A DNA stretch of 64,000 bases, from assembly GCF_003386205.1 (NCBI RefSeq), contig NZ_QRDY01000009.1, forward strand, positions 62,001 to 126,000. Direction: 5' to 3'. Under the pieces are notes generated by a model, which ran no database searches, was not told the DNA's origin, and saw only the letters and a list, made by a program, of their open reading frames with translations. The translations under genes and the position numbers were made by a program. The stretch comes from Cohnella lupini (lineage in GTDB: Bacteria; Bacillota; Bacilli; Paenibacillales; Paenibacillaceae). Below, piece by piece: positions 42,362 to 50,926 of this stretch (its first letter is position 1; the number at the start of each line of letters is the position of its first letter).

Positions 42362-43243
42362 CTATAGCCGAGTGAGCTCCTCGTAGGTTTCGGGTCTGCG
42401 GTCGCGATAAAACTGCCAGCTCTCCCGCACTTCGCGGATAAGGGATTTGTTCATTTGCCCGATGACGACCTCGTCCTTATCCCTGCTACCCATGGCCACG
42501 AAGCTTCCCCGCGGATCCACCAAGTAGGACTGACCGTAGAACTCGCCCATGTTCCAAGGCGCTTCGAAGCCGACCCGGTTGATCGCCGCCACGTAGTAGC
42601 CGTTCGCCACCGCATGGGCCGGTTGCTCTAGCTCCCACAAGTACTCCGAAGTTCCCGACACGGTCGCCGACGGGTTGAATACGATTTCCGCGCCGTTTAA
42701 CCCGAGAGCCCGAGCTCCCTCCGGAAAATGGCGATCGTAGCAAATGTAAACTCCGACTTTCGCGAACGCGGTATCGAATACCGGATAACCCAAGTTGCCG
42801 GGCTTGAAGTAATACTTCTCCCAGAAACCGCAGCCGTTGTTCCCCGCGCCTACATGCGGAATATGGTGCTTGCGGTATTTGCCCAAATAAGCTCCGTCCG
42901 CATCGATTACGGCCGCCGTATTGTAGTATGCTGCAATGCCTTCGCGCTCGTAGACCGGAAGCACGATGACGATGCCGAGCTCCTTGGCCAGCTCTTGGAA
43001 TAGACGGGTCGTAGGCCCGCCCGGCACCTCTTCGGCCGCATCGTACCACTTCGTCGTCTGTTCCGCGCAGAAGTACGGGCCGTAGAAGATTTCCTGAAGC
43101 GAGACGATCTGCGCGCCTTGTCCGCTCGCTTCGCGGACGAGCTTCACGTGCTTCTCGATGGCTTCCGATTTGTGAACCTCCACCGGCTCGTCGCCGTGCA
43201 CGCCATGCATCGTTTGAATAAGGCCGATCGTTACGGTGTCCAT
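42362..43243 (-). CDS. nitrilase-superfamily hydrolase, beta-ureidopropionase type
   Basis: 293 residues with the Glu-Lys-Cys triad: Glu51 (SLQEIFYGPYF), Lys125 (YRKHHIPH) and Cys168 (YICYDRHFPEGARAL). The DRHFPEG context and HIPHVG match N-carbamoyl-beta-alanine amidohydrolases and N-carbamoylputrescine amidases. Given the pyrimidine neighbours I favour release of beta-alanine, CO2 and NH3 from N-carbamoyl-beta-alanine. Last gene of the ABC transporter operon (75 bases after the binding protein). Confidence 0.9.
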   Translation of the reverse strand: MDTVTIGLIQTMHGVHGDEPVEVHKSEAIEKHVKLVREASGQGAQIVSLQEIFYGPYFCAEQTTKWYDAAEEVPGGPTTRLFQELAKELGIVIVLPVYEREGIAAYYNTAAVIDADGAYLGKYRKHHIPHVGAGNNGCGFWEKYYFKPGNLGYPVFDTAFAKVGVYICYDRHFPEGARALGLNGAEIVFNPSATVSGTSEYLWELEQPAHAVANGYYVAAINRVGFEAPWNMGEFYGQSYLVDPRGSFVAMGSRDKDEVVIGQMNKSLIREVRESWQFYRDRRPETYEELTRL

Positions 43244-43317
43244 GCGTTTCCCTCCCCGTTGTAGGAAAGGATGGCCTCCGCTTGCCCGAAGCCACCCCTC
43301 CGCGTTGTTCCCTCTTC

Positions 43318-44445
43318 TTATTTCATGGCCATTTCCACGATTTCATTCGTATAAGCTTGCGTAAGATCGGATTCTTTTTGGATGACGCCGAATTTGAACG
43401 CGATATCCGCGGTTTGCTTGAACATGGCATCGTCGATGTAACCCATCTTCGAAGCGTCGAAGCCTTCCGGCAAGATCAGCTTGGATACCTCTTCCATCAT
43501 TTTCAACTGATGCTCCTTGGACGTGCTGCCTTCCTCCGTCTCCTTCATGACGCTATCCACGGCCGCGGCCGGGTCGGCGATCGCATCCTTCCACCCCTTC
43601 AAGGAAGCGCGAACGAACTTCGCCGCCGTTTCCTTATTGTCGGCAAGCCATTCCTTGTTGGCGAAAAGGTTATCCTCCAGCATCGCTACTCCCTCCGCGT
43701 TCATGTCGATTACGTTAAGATCCGTAGCCGGAATACCTTGCTCGAGAACGACCTGATACTCGTTATAGGTCATGGCGGAAGCGGCATCGATTTCACCCGT
43801 AAGGAATTGATCCATCGTGAAACCTTGCTTCGTGAAGTTCAAATCTTTGTTCGGATCGAGCTTGTATTTATCGAAAAGAGCAAGAACCTCGAACTCGTTG
43901 CCGCCCATCCAGTTGCCGATCTTCTTGCCCTTCATGTCCGCGGGCGTTGCGATCCCGGCAGACTTCTTGGAGACGAGCACGAGTCCGCTCCTTTGGTAGA
44001 TCTGCGATATCTCGACCAGCGGCAACCCTTGCTCCTGATGGGCGAGCAAGCTGGCTACCCAATCGATCCCGATATCCGCGGCTCCGTTGGCCACTTGCTG
44101 CTCCGGCACGATATCCGGTCCGCCGGGCAGTATTTCGACGTCCAGACCTTCCGCGGCGTAGTACCCTTTGTCCATCGCGACGAAGTAACCCGCAAACTGG
44201 GCTTGCGGCACCCACTTCAGCTGTAGCTTCACCTTGATCGGATCCGCCGACGCCGATTCCGACGGCGAAGGGGATTCGCTGGCCGCAGCGCTTGAGGCCG
44301 GAGCCGCCGAGGACTCGCTCGGCGAAGGCGACGCCGATGCCGGCTCGTCGTTATTGTTTCCCCCGCAAGCCGCGAGCACGATCGCGAACAGCATTACGGC
44401 CACCGTCCCTAACGAAATGCGGTAAATCCTGCTTTGTACCTTCAT
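43318..44445 (-). CDS. ABC transporter substrate-binding lipoprotein, NMT1/THI5 type
   Basis: 375 residues. Lipobox VLAACGGNN near residue 27, a Ser/Pro/Ala linker, then KVKLQLKWVPQAQFAGYFVAMDKGYYAAEGLDVEI, the classic start of the NMT1/THI5-like (HMP-, riboflavin- or pyrimidine-binding) family, and GKKIGNWMGGNEFEV. The family binds pyrimidine-like rings, which fits uptake of uracil, thymine, dihydropyrimidines or hydantoins here (inference). Confidence 0.9.
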   Translation of the reverse strand: MKVQSRIYRISLGTVAVMLFAIVLAACGGNNNDEPASASPSPSESSAAPASSAAASESPSPSESASADPIKVKLQLKWVPQAQFAGYFVAMDKGYYAAEGLDVEILPGGPDIVPEQQVANGAADIGIDWVASLLAHQEQGLPLVEISQIYQRSGLVLVSKKSAGIATPADMKGKKIGNWMGGNEFEVLALFDKYKLDPNKDLNFTKQGFTMDQFLTGEIDAASAMTYNEYQVVLEQGIPATDLNVIDMNAEGVAMLEDNLFANKEWLADNKETAAKFVRASLKGWKDAIADPAAAVDSVMKETEEGSTSKEHQLKMMEEVSKLILPEGFDASKMGYIDDAMFKQTADIAFKFGVIQKESDLTQAYTNEIVEMAMK

Positions 44446-44598
44446 TGATCTTCTCTCCCTTTGTTTAGTCTTTAAGAAGTGTTACGCAGTATGGCTACGA
44501 TCAACGCGGGTCATATGCAATCGGCTTGGCGGCTCTCTTGTTTTATTGCCGCCGCGTCCGGATGTAACGGATATTACGAATTCGTTTACGGTAGCCGG

Positions 44599-45456
44599 TC
44601 AGGATCGTCTGGAAGGATGCCAACTCAGAAACGTCCTTTCCAATCCTTCCACGACGAGATAGAAGAGAATTCCCGCGATAGCGGCCACTACGATGCAAGA
44701 CCAACCAAGCGGCATCTTGGCAACCTTGATGGAGTTGGAGAGCAAATAGCCCAAGCCTCGGGAAGAAAAGAAGAATTCTCCGACGATTGCCCCGATCATG
44801 CTTGCCGTCGTATTGATCTTGAGCGCAGCGAACACGTAGGGCAGACTATTGGGAATTCTTAAGTTCAGGAATAACCTGCGTTTGGAGGCAGCGTACGAAT
44901 GCATGAGATCCAACGATAACGGACTCACCATACGCATGCCCTTATGCGCGTTGATCGCCATGGCCGCTATCGTCGTCGCCATCACGATTGCCGCTCTGGA
45001 TAGCATTCCGTCGCCGAACCAAAGATTCATCGTCGGGGCCAGAGCTACGATCGGCACCGCGTTCAGGGATGCGACCAGCAGCAAGCTTCCGGCACCCCAT
45101 CTCGGCCAGGCCGTGGCGATCAGCGCGATGACGAAACCGGCGAGAGAACCCGCAAGCATTCCCCCGATCGCCTCGGTAAGCGTGTAACGCGTGTAGGAGA
45201 GCAACAGTTCCCGGTTGTTCCAGATCGCTTCGGCGATAGCCGACGGGAGCGGCAGCTGATAGAGCTTCAGATCCAGCAGTCGATGGAATAGCTGTTTCTC
45301 CCAGGCAAAGAGGAATACGATGCCCGCTATCAAAGGAAGGATTATGCGGATGGTCGAGCTTGACCATTTACCCAGACTGCTCTTGCTCGGCAATCGGGCT
45401 GTTCGGTTCGCCGCAGGCAACGATAGGGGAGTTGGGCCCGATTCATTTCCATTCAT
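44599..45456 (-). CDS. ABC transporter permease (SsuC/ThiX type)
   Basis: 285 residues from ATG 45456, which overlaps the stop of the previous permease (ATGA) and has GGGAGGCG upstream. Six membrane segments and the EAA-like loop LMHSYAASKRRLFLNLRIPNSLPYVFAALKI. BPD_transp_1 family. Forms the membrane channel with the permease at 45453-46268. Confidence 0.9.
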   Translation of the reverse strand: MNGNESGPTPLSLPAANRTARLPSKSSLGKWSSSTIRIILPLIAGIVFLFAWEKQLFHRLLDLKLYQLPLPSAIAEAIWNNRELLLSYTRYTLTEAIGGMLAGSLAGFVIALIATAWPRWGAGSLLLVASLNAVPIVALAPTMNLWFGDGMLSRAAIVMATTIAAMAINAHKGMRMVSPLSLDLMHSYAASKRRLFLNLRIPNSLPYVFAALKINTTASMIGAIVGEFFFSSRGLGYLLSNSIKVAKMPLGWSCIVVAAIAGILFYLVVEGLERTFLSWHPSRRS

Positions 45457-46268
45457 AGACGGTCGCCTCCCTTGTCGCGGAATTCCGGCTGCCACGGGGC
45501 TATCAGCCTCTCGAGCCCGCCAATGAGCGCATAGCTAGCCACCCCGAGCAACGCCCCTACGATAACCGTCGACCAGAACATGTAAGTATGGGAAGGACCG
45601 TAGTATAGATTGCGAAGCATAATGACTCCGATTCCGTGCCGCGCTCCCATCAGCTCGACGAGAATCGCGCCGGTTACCGCGAGAGGCGCGGCAATCTTGA
45701 GTCCGCTGAACAACCCCGGCAACGATGCCGGCAATCGAAGCTTGAAGTAAATGTTCCAAGGTTTGGCCGCGTAGGAGTACAAGAGCTCCAATGCGGACGG
45801 TTCCACGCCGCGAAGTCCCCTAAGCATGTTAATGGAAACCGGGAAAAAGGTAATGTATCCGGCGATCAGAACCCGTGCTACCCGTTCGTCGTGCACAATA
45901 CCGTATAGGATGGGCGCAAGGCCGAGAATTGGAATCATCTGCGAAGCTACCGCGTAAGGAAACGCGAGGTGCTCTATCCACTTGGACAAGCTCATCAAGA
46001 TCGCCAGCAGCGCTCCGGCTGCCGCCCCGAGAAGAAAACCGAGACCGGCGTTGCCGAAGGTCACAGCTCCTTCTTGAACAAGCGTGTCGCCATACTCCGC
46101 GAAAGCGCTCAGCACTTCGTGAATATAGGGTAGCTTGGATTGAGCGAGCGGTACTTGCCGAACCTGCAGCAAATACCAGGATGCCGCTTCCCAAAGGATG
46201 AGCAATCCGAGTCCCCACGCCATCGCGGGCAATAATCGTCCATATCTCAGAAACCTGAGTCCCTTCAT
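45453..46268 (-). CDS. ABC transporter permease (SsuC/ThiX type)
   Basis: 271 residues, six membrane segments, EAA-like loop LLYSYAAKPWNIYFKLRLPASLPGLFSGLKIAAPLAVTGAIL. Two bases after the ATPase stop. Two different permease genes suggest a heterodimeric channel, as in many pyrimidine/HMP importers. Confidence 0.9.
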   Translation of the reverse strand: MKGLRFLRYGRLLPAMAWGLGLLILWEAASWYLLQVRQVPLAQSKLPYIHEVLSAFAEYGDTLVQEGAVTFGNAGLGFLLGAAAGALLAILMSLSKWIEHLAFPYAVASQMIPILGLAPILYGIVHDERVARVLIAGYITFFPVSINMLRGLRGVEPSALELLYSYAAKPWNIYFKLRLPASLPGLFSGLKIAAPLAVTGAILVELMGARHGIGVIMLRNLYYGPSHTYMFWSTVIVGALLGVASYALIGGLERLIAPWQPEFRDKGGDRL

Positions 46269-46270
46269 CG

Positions 46271-47050
46271 CTACACCCCTTCGAAGCTTCCGCGAATGCG
46301 CGCAATAAGGTTAAAGAACTCCGGGCTGTTCCTCGTTTCCCGGTTACGCGGCCTCGGAAGCGGAATATCCACGACGGAAGAAAGCCGACCCGGATGGGGC
46401 GACAGCACGTAAACCCTATCGGAGAGAAAAATGGATTCGGAAATGCTATGCGTGACGAAGACTACCGTATTATTGACTTGGCCCCATATGGATAACAATT
46501 CCTCGTTCAATCGCTCCCTCGTGAATTCGTCAAGAGCCGAGAAGGGCTCATCCATGAGCAGAATTTCCGGCTCCATCGACAGTGCGCGGGCAATAGCCAC
46601 GCGCTGCTGCATTCCGCCGCTTAATTGCCAAGGATACTTATCCCCGAAGCCTTGCAGCCTCACTAACTCCAGAAGCTCCGCGACCTTCCTCTTTCGTTCC
46701 GACTTCTTGACTCCCATCATCTCCAGAGGCAGAGCGATGTTCTCTTCTACCCTTCTCCAGTCGTATAGGACGGGGTTCTGGAAGACGATGCCGTATTTTC
46801 GCGCCAGCCTCGCTTCTTTGGCCGACTTCCCGGACACCTTGATCGACCCGCTCGTCGGTTGGATCAGATCGGCCATCAACCGCAGCAGCGTCGTCTTGCC
46901 GCACCCGGAAGGTCCGAGCAGGGATACGAACTCTCCCTTGGCAATATCGAGGCTAATCTCCTGCAGGGCATTCACCTCGGAAGCATCCGACGAATAACGC
47001 ATGCCCACGTTCGCAAGCTCGATTTCGGGATATCTCTTCGCCGTTTCCAT
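46271..47050 (-). CDS. ABC transporter ATP-binding protein (SsuB/TauB type)
   Basis: 259 residues from ATG 47050 with GGGGAGGAGAG upstream. Walker A LLGPSGCGKTTLL, signature LSGGMQQRVAIARAL, Walker B ILLMDEPFSALD, H-loop VFVTHSISES. First gene of the importer operon. A TnrA-box-like pair lies about 80-100 bases upstream. Confidence 0.93.
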   Translation of the reverse strand: METAKRYPEIELANVGMRYSSDASEVNALQEISLDIAKGEFVSLLGPSGCGKTTLLRLMADLIQPTSGSIKVSGKSAKEARLARKYGIVFQNPVLYDWRRVEENIALPLEMMGVKKSERKRKVAELLELVRLQGFGDKYPWQLSGGMQQRVAIARALSMEPEILLMDEPFSALDEFTRERLNEELLSIWGQVNNTVVFVTHSISESIFLSDRVYVLSPHPGRLSSVVDIPLPRPRNRETRNSPEFFNLIARIRGSFEGV

Positions 47051-47128
47051 TGTCGTCTCTCCTCCCCGCAAGCCGTTCAGTAAGAATATATGACGCGAAT
47101 AGTCTAATAATTGAAAATTTTCAGTTAA

Positions 47129-47152
47129 TGTTACTTTTCATCCCATGTTACA
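47129..47152. promoter_or_regulatory. two overlapping TnrA/GlnR-box-like sequences upstream of the importer
   Basis: TGTTACTTTTCATCCCA (47129-47145) and TTTCATCCCATGTTACA (47136-47152) each differ from TGTNA-N7-TNACA at one defined base. Two outer half-sites (TGTTA and TTACA) are perfect. Speculative but consistent with nitrogen control. Confidence 0.35.
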
Positions 47153-47357
47153 CCTTGAATACATAGGTTTCATTAGACAATAAGTAAAACCGTACCCTCA
47201 TTTATTGGCCAATATGTCTAGGCGATCACCATCTCTAAGTAAGGTTTCATGACAAAAGGTTGCCTCTCCAAGGATCCAATATCCCGGAGAGACAACCTCA
47301 TATTGAGAATGGCGTACGAATATGTCTTGCGCTAACCGCTAGCAGCACGATTCCACT

Positions 47358-48116
47358 TCAACTCGGATTCGCATGCGCGTTGGCGAGTCCCATCCGAGCT
47401 TCCCGCCTGCGAAACACGCCCCGGGAAAGCCATACGCTTCCTTCATACAGAATGACCAGCGGAATCAACACGATGAAGGCCGACAGAAAATCGGGCGGCG
47501 TGATGGCGGTCGATACGATAACCAGGATCAAGTAAGCGACGCGACGCATCTTATGGAGCTTTTGCGGCGTCAGAATTCCGATGCCGGTCAGGAACATGAC
47601 GACAATCGGAAGCTCGAACGCGACGGCTACCGGGATGACGATATTGAACATGAATCTAAAATAATGGCTCACTCCGTAGGTTTCGACCAGACTCATCCGC
47701 TCGGAGACGGACGTGACGAAGGAAAAGCTCAGCGGAAAAACGACATAGTAACCGAACGACAATCCCACGATCAAGCAGCCCAGGCTAAAAGGGATGTAGC
47801 GGAGAGTGGCCGCTTGCTCATGCGCGCTTAGTCCCTTTTTCACGAACGCCCATAACTGTTGCAACGCAAACGGAAGCGTGACGACCATGGCTAACACGAC
47901 GGAAAGAGTCATGTACATCTGAATGCCATCCCAAGGAGAGAAAGCGTTCCATGTCATGCCGGAGGCCGGAGGGACGCTTTTCAAATAACCAAAAAGCCGT
48001 GGCGACACGATCATCCCTCCGATCATGCCGATCGCGAAGACGACCGCTACGGCAATCAGACGTTTGCGCAGTTCGCTTACGTGACTCATGACGGGCATCT
48101 TGAAAAATTGGCTCAT
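47358..48116 (-). CDS. tatC: twin-arginine translocase subunit TatC
   Basis: 252 residues, six membrane segments. Conserved N-terminus SHVSELRKRLIAV, the FxxE-like PFALQQLWAFVKKGLSAHE, and later FELPIVVMFLTGIGILTPQKLHKMRRVAYLI. It recognises the twin-arginine signal. Six bases after the TnrA-like gene, in the same operon, divergent from a Tat substrate gene and its tatA. Confidence 0.95.
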   Translation of the reverse strand: MSQFFKMPVMSHVSELRKRLIAVAVVFAIGMIGGMIVSPRLFGYLKSVPPASGMTWNAFSPWDGIQMYMTLSVVLAMVVTLPFALQQLWAFVKKGLSAHEQAATLRYIPFSLGCLIVGLSFGYYVVFPLSFSFVTSVSERMSLVETYGVSHYFRFMFNIVIPVAVAFELPIVVMFLTGIGILTPQKLHKMRRVAYLILVIVSTAITPPDFLSAFIVLIPLVILYEGSVWLSRGVFRRREARMGLANAHANPS

Positions 48117-48122
48117 CCTCCG

Positions 48123-48371
48123 TTAGCTCCTTCCGGAATCGAACTTCAGCAAGCTTGCGGCCGATCTGCGCAAATCGTAAGTACGGAATCCGTCCTTCAT
48201 CTTCGTGTGGATCACTTTCAATCTTTCGACATCTTCGAACGAGAATTTCCTTGCGCCGCCCCTCGATCGGTACGGAAAGATCAATTGCTTCTCCTCGTAA
48301 TACCGAATTTGTCGCTCGGTTAGTCCGGTCAATTCGCGTACGGTGCCAATGCTAATGACCTTCTCATTCAT
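48123..48371 (-). CDS. short TnrA/GlnR-like MerR-family regulator
   Basis: 82 residues from one of two adjacent ATGs (48371 used; GGAGG seven bases upstream). The sequence KVISIGTVRELTGLTERQIRYYEEKQLIFP...GGARKFSFEDVERLKVIHTKMKDG follows B. subtilis TnrA/GlnR almost residue by residue. It lacks most of the C-terminal region by which TnrA and GlnR respond to glutamine synthetase, ending LLKFDSGRS. Probably a nitrogen-type DNA-binding protein recognising TGTNA-N7-TNACA; a perfect such site lies 51 bases upstream of its own start. Confidence 0.88.
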   Translation of the reverse strand: MNEKVISIGTVRELTGLTERQIRYYEEKQLIFPYRSRGGARKFSFEDVERLKVIHTKMKDGFRTYDLRRSAASLLKFDSGRS

Positions 48372-48699
48372 CATGACGCCTCCCTTTATCCAGTAGAATG
48401 GGAAATCCATCGAACCGTATATGTCACATTACGTAACACAAACAGGCTTTGGACGTGATTCTACCAAGTGCGCATATAAATGACAATGGTCGCCTAGAAC
48501 CATCTAGTTAACAGGGATGTAAAGTTATTCCACTAAATGACCAGGTCTCAAGACATGTATTTCCATTTTTTATCGCAATAATGGTTTTGATAGAAAACGA
48601 TGATGTGAGGATTTCTTACCCGATAATAGATGCATCGTATGCCCCCGTGCTACATTGTCGGTGCGAAGTCAACTTACCATTCGGATGGGAGTGAGGGGT
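48372..48699. other. divergent control region of the Tat/oxidase locus
   Basis: 328 bases between the regulator and the oxidase genes, AT-rich, without ORF. Contains the perfect TnrA box at 48422-48438. No clear promoter boxes could be fixed by eye; the oxidase promoter may lie near the AT-rich 48545-48620 stretch. Confidence 0.55.
48422..48438. promoter_or_regulatory. perfect TnrA/GlnR box
   Basis: TGTCACATTACGTAACA matches TGTNA-N7-TNACA at every fixed position. It is 51 bases upstream of the TnrA-like gene and 262 bases upstream of the oxidase start. Confidence 0.75.
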
Positions 48700-50307
48700 A
48701 TGGAAACGAAAGATGCACCGCCGAACGAAATCACGAGAAGGCAATTCCTGACCACGGTGGGCAAGATCGGCGGAGGCGCGGCCGTCTTCAGCGTAATGGG
48801 AACGCTGGGCCTGCTATCCCCGGAGACGATGAAAGCGGCCGAATACGAGCCGCCCGGGATGAACGACCTGAAGCAAACGAACCGCAACGGCAAGAAAGTC
48901 GTCATCCTGGGGGCGGGCATCGCCGGCATGACCGCGGCCTACGAGCTCGGTCTCGCCGGCTACGATTGCACCATCCTTGAAGCGAGGACGCGTTCGGGCG
49001 GGCGGGTCTGGTCGGTACGCAAAGGAACGTCGAATACGGAAGTCGGAGGAACGAAACAGACCGCGCGATTCGACAACGGCATGTATCTGAATGCCGGCCC
49101 CATGCGAATTCCCCAGTTCCACGTCACCATGGAATACATCAAGAAATTCGGCGTTCCCATCGAGCCGTTCAACAACGTGAACGATCACGCCTATTACTAC
49201 AACGAGAACGTCGGCGAGCTGTCCGGCCAGAAAATCCGCAAGCGCGCGGCCAAAGCGGACGTCCGCGGCTACGTCAGCGAGTTGATGGCCAAAGCGGTCA
49301 ACCAGCAGTCGCTCGATCTGCCGCTGTCGCCGGAGGAGAAGGAGAAGCTCGTTAACTACCTGCGCTCGGAAGGGGACCTCGACAAGGATCTGTTCTATAA
49401 GGGCTCTTCCAGAGGAGGATACAAGGACGAACCGGGTTCCGGGCTTGATGCCGGCGTCATCCGCGATCCGTTCAGCATGAACGCGATACTCAATTCCGGC
49501 TTCGGAAACTTCCTAAGCAGCGAATACGGCTACGACCAGCAGATGATGATGTTCCATCCGGTCGGGGGTATGGACGCCGTAACGAACGCGTTCGAGAGCC
49601 GGTTGAAGGGCAAAATCCAGTTTAACGCCGAAGTAACCGAGATCAAACAGTCTAACAACAGCGTCTCCATTGAGTATAAGGACCTCGCGTCGGGCAGGAT
49701 GAAGCAGGCTAAAGGAGATTTCTGTATCTGCACCATTCCCCTGACCGTGCTGAAATCGATCAAAGCCGACTTCTCCCCGGAGATGAAGAGCGCCATCGAC
49801 AGCATCGGCTATGCATCGGCGGGCAAAATCGGCTTGCAATTCAAGCGCCGGTTCTGGGAAGAGGACGAGCAAATCTATGGGGGCAACTCTCTAACGAACA
49901 TGGATATCTCATCGATCTACTATCCCCCGACCCGGTACAACGATAAGAAGGGACTTCTGCTCGGCTACTACGCCTTCGGAGGGAACGCGGATGCGTTAGG
50001 GGCTATGACCTACCAGCAACGGGAAGCGCGTGCGCTGGCGCAAGGCGCCAAAATCCATCCGCAGTATCTCAAGGAATTCGAGGCTTCATTCTCCATCGAT
50101 TGGAAGAAGATCAAGTACAATCTCGGGGGTTGGGTGTCTTATACGGGCGACCAGCGCAAAACGGTTTACCCGACGCTCTGCAAGCCGGATCGCAACGTGT
50201 ACCTCGCCGGCGAGCACATGAGCTACATTACGGCTTGGCAGGCGGGAGCGATCGAATCCGCCCGAGAAGTCGTTACCGCCATTCACCAAAGAGTTATGCA
50301 ATCCTAG
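48700..50307 (+). CDS. Tat-exported flavin amine oxidase, L-amino-acid-oxidase type
   Basis: 535 residues from ATG 48700 (GGGAG eight bases upstream). Tat signal: ITRRQFLTTV (Arg13-Arg14), then a glycine-rich moderately hydrophobic stretch GKIGGGAAVFSVMGTLGLL. FAD site VVILGAGIAGMTAAYELG and EARTRSGGRVW. AGPMRIP (Arg136) is the substrate-carboxylate motif of L-amino-acid oxidases, and the C-terminal VYLAGEHMSYITAWQAGAIESA closes the FAD site. Expected reaction: oxidative deamination of amino acids to imino acid plus H2O2, outside the membrane. Substrate range unknown. Confidence 0.9.
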   Translation: METKDAPPNEITRRQFLTTVGKIGGGAAVFSVMGTLGLLSPETMKAAEYEPPGMNDLKQTNRNGKKVVILGAGIAGMTAAYELGLAGYDCTILEARTRSGGRVWSVRKGTSNTEVGGTKQTARFDNGMYLNAGPMRIPQFHVTMEYIKKFGVPIEPFNNVNDHAYYYNENVGELSGQKIRKRAAKADVRGYVSELMAKAVNQQSLDLPLSPEEKEKLVNYLRSEGDLDKDLFYKGSSRGGYKDEPGSGLDAGVIRDPFSMNAILNSGFGNFLSSEYGYDQQMMMFHPVGGMDAVTNAFESRLKGKIQFNAEVTEIKQSNNSVSIEYKDLASGRMKQAKGDFCICTIPLTVLKSIKADFSPEMKSAIDSIGYASAGKIGLQFKRRFWEEDEQIYGGNSLTNMDISSIYYPPTRYNDKKGLLLGYYAFGGNADALGAMTYQQREARALAQGAKIHPQYLKEFEASFSIDWKKIKYNLGGWVSYTGDQRKTVYPTLCKPDRNVYLAGEHMSYITAWQAGAIESAREVVTAIHQRVMQS

Positions 50308-50362
50308 ATTTTTATAATCGCCGCTTAAACTATCCGTCTTTTATCCGTCGAGGGGGTTCCGT

Positions 50363-50893
50363 ATGAAAATCGGCCATAAAGCTAAAGTGATGATCGCAGC
50401 ATCGTTGTTGTCTTGCTTCGTGGGGGCAAGCGTATTCGCGGCCACCTACAAGCCCATTACCAAAGTCACTTACTTCGGCACGAAGACGTCCGCCATATCC
50501 AGCGCGGTAGCCATCCCTAAGGACGTAGCGTCGTTCTGGACGAGCGGCACCGTACCTCCGGTGCTGAACAAGGACGGTCAAACGGTCTACGAGAGATACG
50601 GGAATACGCAAGCGCAGGGGGAAGGCATACTGAAGGGTCTGGAAGCGCAGTTGAAGGAACAAGGACTGTCGCTGAAAGACGTCACGTACCTTCGCGTGTA
50701 CGTCGCGCCGGATGCGGAGCTTGGCGGGAAGCCAGACTATCAAGGCTGGTTCGACGCGTACGCGAAATACTTCAACACGAAGGGCAACCCGACGAAGCCG
50801 GCCCGTTCCACCGTCGGCGTCCAGAGTCTCGTCAACGCCGATTGGTTAATCGAGATCGAAGCGTTCGCTACCTACCCTATGCCGAAAAAATAG
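50363..50893 (+). CDS. secreted Rid-family (RidA/YjgF-like) protein
   Basis: 176 residues. Sec-type signal peptide MKIGHKAKVMIAASLLSCFV... ending ASVFAA (cleavage near residue 27). The mature part is a Rid domain: VTYLRVYVAP, WFDAYAKYF, KPARSTVGVQSL with Arg148 equivalent to RidA Arg105, and WLIEIEAFA with Glu164 equivalent to Glu120. Rid enzymes hydrolyse reactive imines/enamines to ketones and ammonia. It lies 55 bases after the amino-acid oxidase, which makes imines, so it probably works on the oxidase product outside the cell (inference). GAGGGGG precedes the ATG. Confidence 0.85.
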   Translation: MKIGHKAKVMIAASLLSCFVGASVFAATYKPITKVTYFGTKTSAISSAVAIPKDVASFWTSGTVPPVLNKDGQTVYERYGNTQAQGEGILKGLEAQLKEQGLSLKDVTYLRVYVAPDAELGGKPDYQGWFDAYAKYFNTKGNPTKPARSTVGVQSLVNADWLIEIEAFATYPMPKK

Positions 50894-50926
50894 CAAGATC
50901 CATCCTACACGAACGGAGCTGATCTT

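Noticed and set aside
47092..47357. Small gene or RNA between the importer and tatC
   Set aside because: Frames found here are shadows or lack a ribosome binding site; only the TnrA-like half-sites stand out.
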